43,023 bases of DNA from Chara braunii (Eukaryota > Streptophyta > Charophyceae > Charales > Characeae), in contig BFEA01000340.1 of the NCBI GenBank assembly GCA_003427395.1, positions 16,595 to 59,617 of the forward strand, written 5' to 3'. The notes beneath the pieces were generated by a model. It was not told the origin of the DNA. It was given only the letters and a program-made list of their open reading frames with translations, and searched no databases. The position numbers were made by a program, and so were the translations under genes. Below, piece by piece: positions 39,768-43,023 of the stretch; the first letter of the stretch is position 1; each line of letters starts with the position of its first letter.

Positions 39768-40470
39768 GAAAACCTGAATCGAGCGTAAAGAGTTCATTAG
39801 CACTCTCTACAGCAAGGGAGTATGAACCGGTCAATGATAGTTCTCCCAAGGAACACGTCACGGTCGAGCAGTCTTCCCTTGAAGCCCCAACTTCTGTCGA
39901 TTCCAAGGCTAATGCGTGTCCTTTTTTGTATATTGAGCCTTGGGAGGAGTCTGAGAAGGTCGACTTTCACTATCACCTAGAGCATTGGGATGAGATAAAA
40001 CAGCAGCATGCTCAAGGGACGACAAAGTTAATCTTCTTCAACTTCTCATCAACCACTGCTATCTTTGTGTCTTGATTGATTGTGGTGCCACAACTAATTT
40101 TATGTCACCACACGGGATAAGCAAGGTGGGCTTGGGGATGAAGCAAGTGGCTTTGTAGAGCCCTTGTGGAACTCAAGTAGGCAATAAAGAGGTTGTCTCA
40201 GCCACGCACGCAGTCAAAGGTGTGCGCATTACCTTTGGCAAAGATAAGACTATCACACACACATTAAACTTCTATGTTCTTGACAAGTGTCCCTTCGACG
40301 CAGTCCTCGGGTTGGGCTGGTTGCACTCCCAATGTGAATGGACCAAGTGGAAGGAACCGTTGTTCATGGTCAAAGATGCACAAGGGAACGAGCGTCTTAC
40401 GCTCTTGGATAAGAAGCTCGAATCCCCGGTGACTTTTCTTAATGCCATGCAGTTTTGCAAGAAGTGGCGC
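39768..40470 (+). pseudogene. gypsy-2 protease
   Basis: The same frame as gag, broken by stops, reads LIDCGATTNFMSPHGISKVG at about 40072-40130: a retropepsin-like active-site block with Cys after the Asp, as in gypsy-1. From 40222 KTITHTLNFYVLDKCPFDAV and LGLGWLHSQ match the second half of plant gypsy proteases. Stops lie at least after VFVS (about 40070) and after KQVAL (about 40155). It would have cleaved the polyprotein. Confidence 0.75.
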
Positions 40471-41130
40471 AGCCTCGCAGGCATAAGGAGAATGAACAAT
40501 TGTATGTTGCTTTTGTTCGTCCTACTCATGTACCTTCTACTTTTGCAGCCAGTAATGATTCTACATTGCATGATAAATCTACTTTTATCCCTACATCTAC
40601 TTCTATTCCAAATGAGTCTACTTCAGATTTGGTTGCCTTTACTAATAATTTGCGGCCTGATTTAGGTGATCCTTTTTTTGATCCTCCACCACCACCGATC
40701 CCAACAAGCATTCAAAGCCTACTCGACCGATTTTCGGAAGTTCTGGCCAAACCCCGTGGAGTTCCCACGCGATCGGTCAAACACACGATTGAATTAGTCG
40801 AAGGCATTGTTCCTCCAAGGGGTTGTGCATACCGTATGGGATCCGGCGAGTTGGAGGAACTCCGAAAACAGATCGATGAGATGATCAACAAGGGATGGAT
40901 AAAGCCTAGTAAATCTGAATTTGGTGCATCCATTCTATTTGTCCCAAAAAAGGAGGCAAACTTTGTACGTGTATTGGTTATCACGGTCTAAACCGCATCA
41001 CAAGGAAAAATGTGTACCCATTGCCACACATGATGATTTGCTTGACACTACAAGTGGGTGCAAGGTCTTAACCAAGATTGATCTTAAGTGTGGGTACCTT
41101 CATATTGAAGTTGATCCTACAGACCAGCAC
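40455..41130 (+). pseudogene. gypsy-2 reverse transcriptase N-terminal part
   Basis: SIQSLLDRFSEVLAKPRGVP, HTIELVEGIVPPRGCAYRMG and INKGWIKPSKSEFGASILFV are the opening blocks of Ty3/gypsy RT. Then frameshifts break the I-D-Y-R-x-L-N block near 40970-41010. LTKIDLKCGYLHIEVDPTDQ (motif A with its Asp) lies near 41070-41125. Similarity stops there, before the Y-x-D-D box. The following 1.8 kb shows no RT, RNase H or integrase, so the copy is 3'-truncated. Confidence 0.8.
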
Positions 41131-41134
41131 AAGT

Positions 41135-42951
41135 CCGTCAGTCACATCTGCACATACTGTCTACAAATTAGTAGTACACTCTTATGTGGTCATATCTGCA
41201 TGGCTAATAGCAGCATGTTGCCGATTTTTCCGCCCTTCAGGCTTTCTCTCCTAACTCAGGCTAGCAGTCGCTAACTGTAGTTTTGCCATTGTCCAGACCT
41301 GGCCTACCCCTGGATACTCCTTTTGCACGCTGTCTACACACCTCCCAGCTACATCTCATAGCAAGCATAAGTGGTTTGTGATGGTTTGACGGTTTGGGGG
41401 ACTAGATTGGTTCCTGAACAACTCTCTTTTCAGTTTTTTGAGGGAGTCGTGTCCATGGCAAGTGGTGGTTTGAAGCTGGTTCACAACTCAAATGGGATGG
41501 ACACCGTTCCGCACCAGCAGTACTGCTGCTTAGAAAGGCAGGTGAAGTTCGCCAAGTGGCTAGGAAAACAATGATGGTACACACATGTCTGGAGTTCTGA
41601 GCAACATATGTCCTGAGGTAGGAACGAGGCAGATTGCTCAGCCATGAAATTGGTAAGGTACACAACCCAGGTGGCCGGATGGTACACACGTGCAATTAAT
41701 AGTAAATAGATCATGTGTTTCATGTGTTTCTGGCAGAATGAGACGAGTACGCTAAGGTTAGGGGCTACCCCCTTCTGAGAAAAAGAAACTGGCAAGGGTG
41801 GCATCCACTGGGTTATGCCAGTATGCCACCTGGTCGACCCATTCGAAGAGAAAGCTGCTATTAAGACTGAGGAAAGTATCGAGGGACAGCAGCTGCAGCT
41901 GGGAGTTGGGGTCCCATTTCCCTGAGGCAGCTTTTGAAGAACCCACCAGCATGTCGGATGTTGGCCCTCTGAAAATGAAGACGTATACATGGCATCCATG
42001 GATAGCCCGCTGACGGGGTTCCACGTTTCCCCATAGCGGAAATGGGAGGTCGAATAATTTTGGCTCTTAGAGATAGTGTGCCTGCAAACCACCAGTATGG
42101 CCTGAAAAATCGGGCCAGGCCTTGCAGAGTCTGCAGACAGAAAAAATACAATGGCCGTTGGATCGTCAATCCAGCAGACCAACTGGAAAAGGGCAGGCTT
42201 CATAGCAACCCGTGTAGCTGGAAGAGGTGCCGATGGTTTGAAGGCCACATTCAGGTTATAGAGCAATATCCCAAAGGCTATTGTCCAGATGTGTGGTGTA
42301 TGTCCCCCCAATTCTATCAACTGCTAGCTTCCCCATCAGCTCTCTCTCCTCAGCATTCTTGGTTTACTTGCCCTTCCAACAGAGGCACCTCGCATGCAGC
42401 TGAGAGAAACACATGAAGAGAGAGGCAAGCTGGCAATCAATCCTCTGTTAAGGAGCAAGGCTACTCTGAGTGGGTTTGAACGATGAACTTTGATGTGTCA
42501 TTGTCGGTAAGGTAGCAAGTAGCTAAAAGCGAAACCAAATTTAGCGAATAACGTGAACAAGTGAAATTCGTTGACAAAGGGGTATTTTCTTCAGCATCAA
42601 GGACAAAATCTGGCTATATGTTGGAACCTCCGACCGAGTGAAGCAAGCAAATAAATGGGCTGGTGGAAAGGAGCCGGACTGACGCTGCCCATAAAATTTT
42701 GGCGGGCAGCTCGGATCTGGTGAATAACCGGCTCTGGACAGAGACGAGGAGGGGGATTTGGAAAGGAGGGGTTGTGAAAATGGCAAGCTGACTGTCAATT
42801 CCCCTATTAGGGGCAATCAATGTTGATCAGGGGTCCTTCGGCCGGACGGGAGGAAGCGTGAATGAGTTGTGTTGTGAATTCATGACTTGCCGGTGGAGAA
42901 GGAACCAGACTGACGCTTCCCAAAATGGATAAGGAGCCAGGCGCATAAGGT
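41135..42951. other. no gene recognised; long minus-strand open frame
   Basis: A 279-codon minus-strand frame (42320-41481) is open, but its product is Ser/Cys/His-rich and unlike any family I know. A different minus frame (42024-41758) looks at least as protein-like (KWDPNSQLQLLSLDTFLSLN). Either could be a decayed transposon or chance, so I do not call a gene. Two loosely repeated modules near 42.42-42.47 and 42.78-42.83 kb share GGCAAGCTG...TCAAT. A related pair, GGA(A/G)CC(A/G)GACTGACGCT, occurs near 42670 and 42900. Confidence 0.4.
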
Positions 42952-42989
42952 CTGTCTCTTATACACATCTAGATGTGTATAAGAGACAG
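42952..42989. other. Nextera mate-pair junction adapter (artefact)
   Basis: CTGTCTCTTATACACATCT followed immediately by its exact reverse complement: the 38-base junction of two Tn5 mosaic ends used in Nextera mate-pair libraries. It is not genomic sequence. Confidence 0.98.
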
Positions 42990-43023
42990 GTCTTGTATTG
43001 TGTACAGAACGAGTAGTTTCACA
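42990..43023. other. misplaced copy of 31588-31621 (artefact)
   Basis: The last 34 bases are identical to 31588-31621. They lie directly after the junction adapter, as expected for the other end of a circularised mate-pair fragment. Confidence 0.95.

Larger units (their letters stand above)
39000..41130 (+). mobile_element. gypsy-2: truncated Ty3/gypsy relic
   Basis: Gag, protease and the first RT motifs on the plus strand, stopping before the RT catalytic box. RNase H, integrase and the 3' LTR are absent. Its gag and protease differ strongly from gypsy-1, so it is a different family. Confidence 0.8.

Noticed and set aside
42952-42989. Perfect 38-base palindrome as a biological inverted repeat or Tn5/IS50 end
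   Set aside because: It matches the library junction adapter exactly and is followed by a displaced copy of sequence from the same window, so it is an artefact.

Overview
This is eukaryotic, non-coding-dominated DNA. Its best explanation is a fragment of a large, repeat-rich genome of the green plant lineage. The inference rests on three things: a (6-4) photolyase-type gene split by introns of 16.6 and 7.9 kb, plant-style Ty3/gypsy and L1-like LINE relics including a tRNA-iMet-type primer binding site, and long (GA)n tracts with assembly gaps. A charophyte such as Chara braunii would fit, but the sequence alone does not prove the species. I see no operons, CRISPR arrays, rRNA or complete tRNA genes.

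Layout. 1-5.0 kb: minisatellite, CA-rich and ATC-rich low-complexity DNA, and an LTR-like stretch ending at a tRNA-Met primer binding site (5040-5051). 5.7-8.3 kb: a LINE endonuclease fragment (LINE-A), a 240-bp foldback element (5938-6177) and a 5'-truncated LINE (LINE-B, minus strand). 8.3-12.9 kb: mostly featureless, with two small unidentified ORFs and a 504-bp gap. 12977-13057, 29640-29816 and 37714-37785: three plus-strand, phase-0 exons of a cryptochrome/photolyase-family gene that read continuously when joined.

The first intron holds LINE-C (14.3-20.8 kb, minus, with a poly-A tail), which is split by a solo LTR (16117-17383). It also holds gypsy-1, a 5'-truncated Ty3/gypsy element (about 20.95-27.9 kb, plus) of the same family as the solo LTR, then a second LTR fragment and the LINE-D tail. 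The second intron holds LINE-E (plus), LINE-F and LINE-G (both minus). Downstream of the last visible exon lies gypsy-2 (39.0-41.1 kb), a degraded, truncated gag-pro-RT relic.

No transposable element here looks autonomous: each carries stops, frameshifts, truncations or lost catalytic residues. The one likely functional host gene is the photolyase-family gene. Its N-terminal and FAD-binding C-terminal exons are not visible; the former may lie upstream or in the 11.7-12.2 kb gap, the latter downstream.

Several features are assembly artefacts. The last 72 bases are a mate-pair junction adapter followed by a copy of 31588-31621. A 95-bp exact duplication flanks a single N at 16718. N-dotted poly-G lies at 30293-30330.
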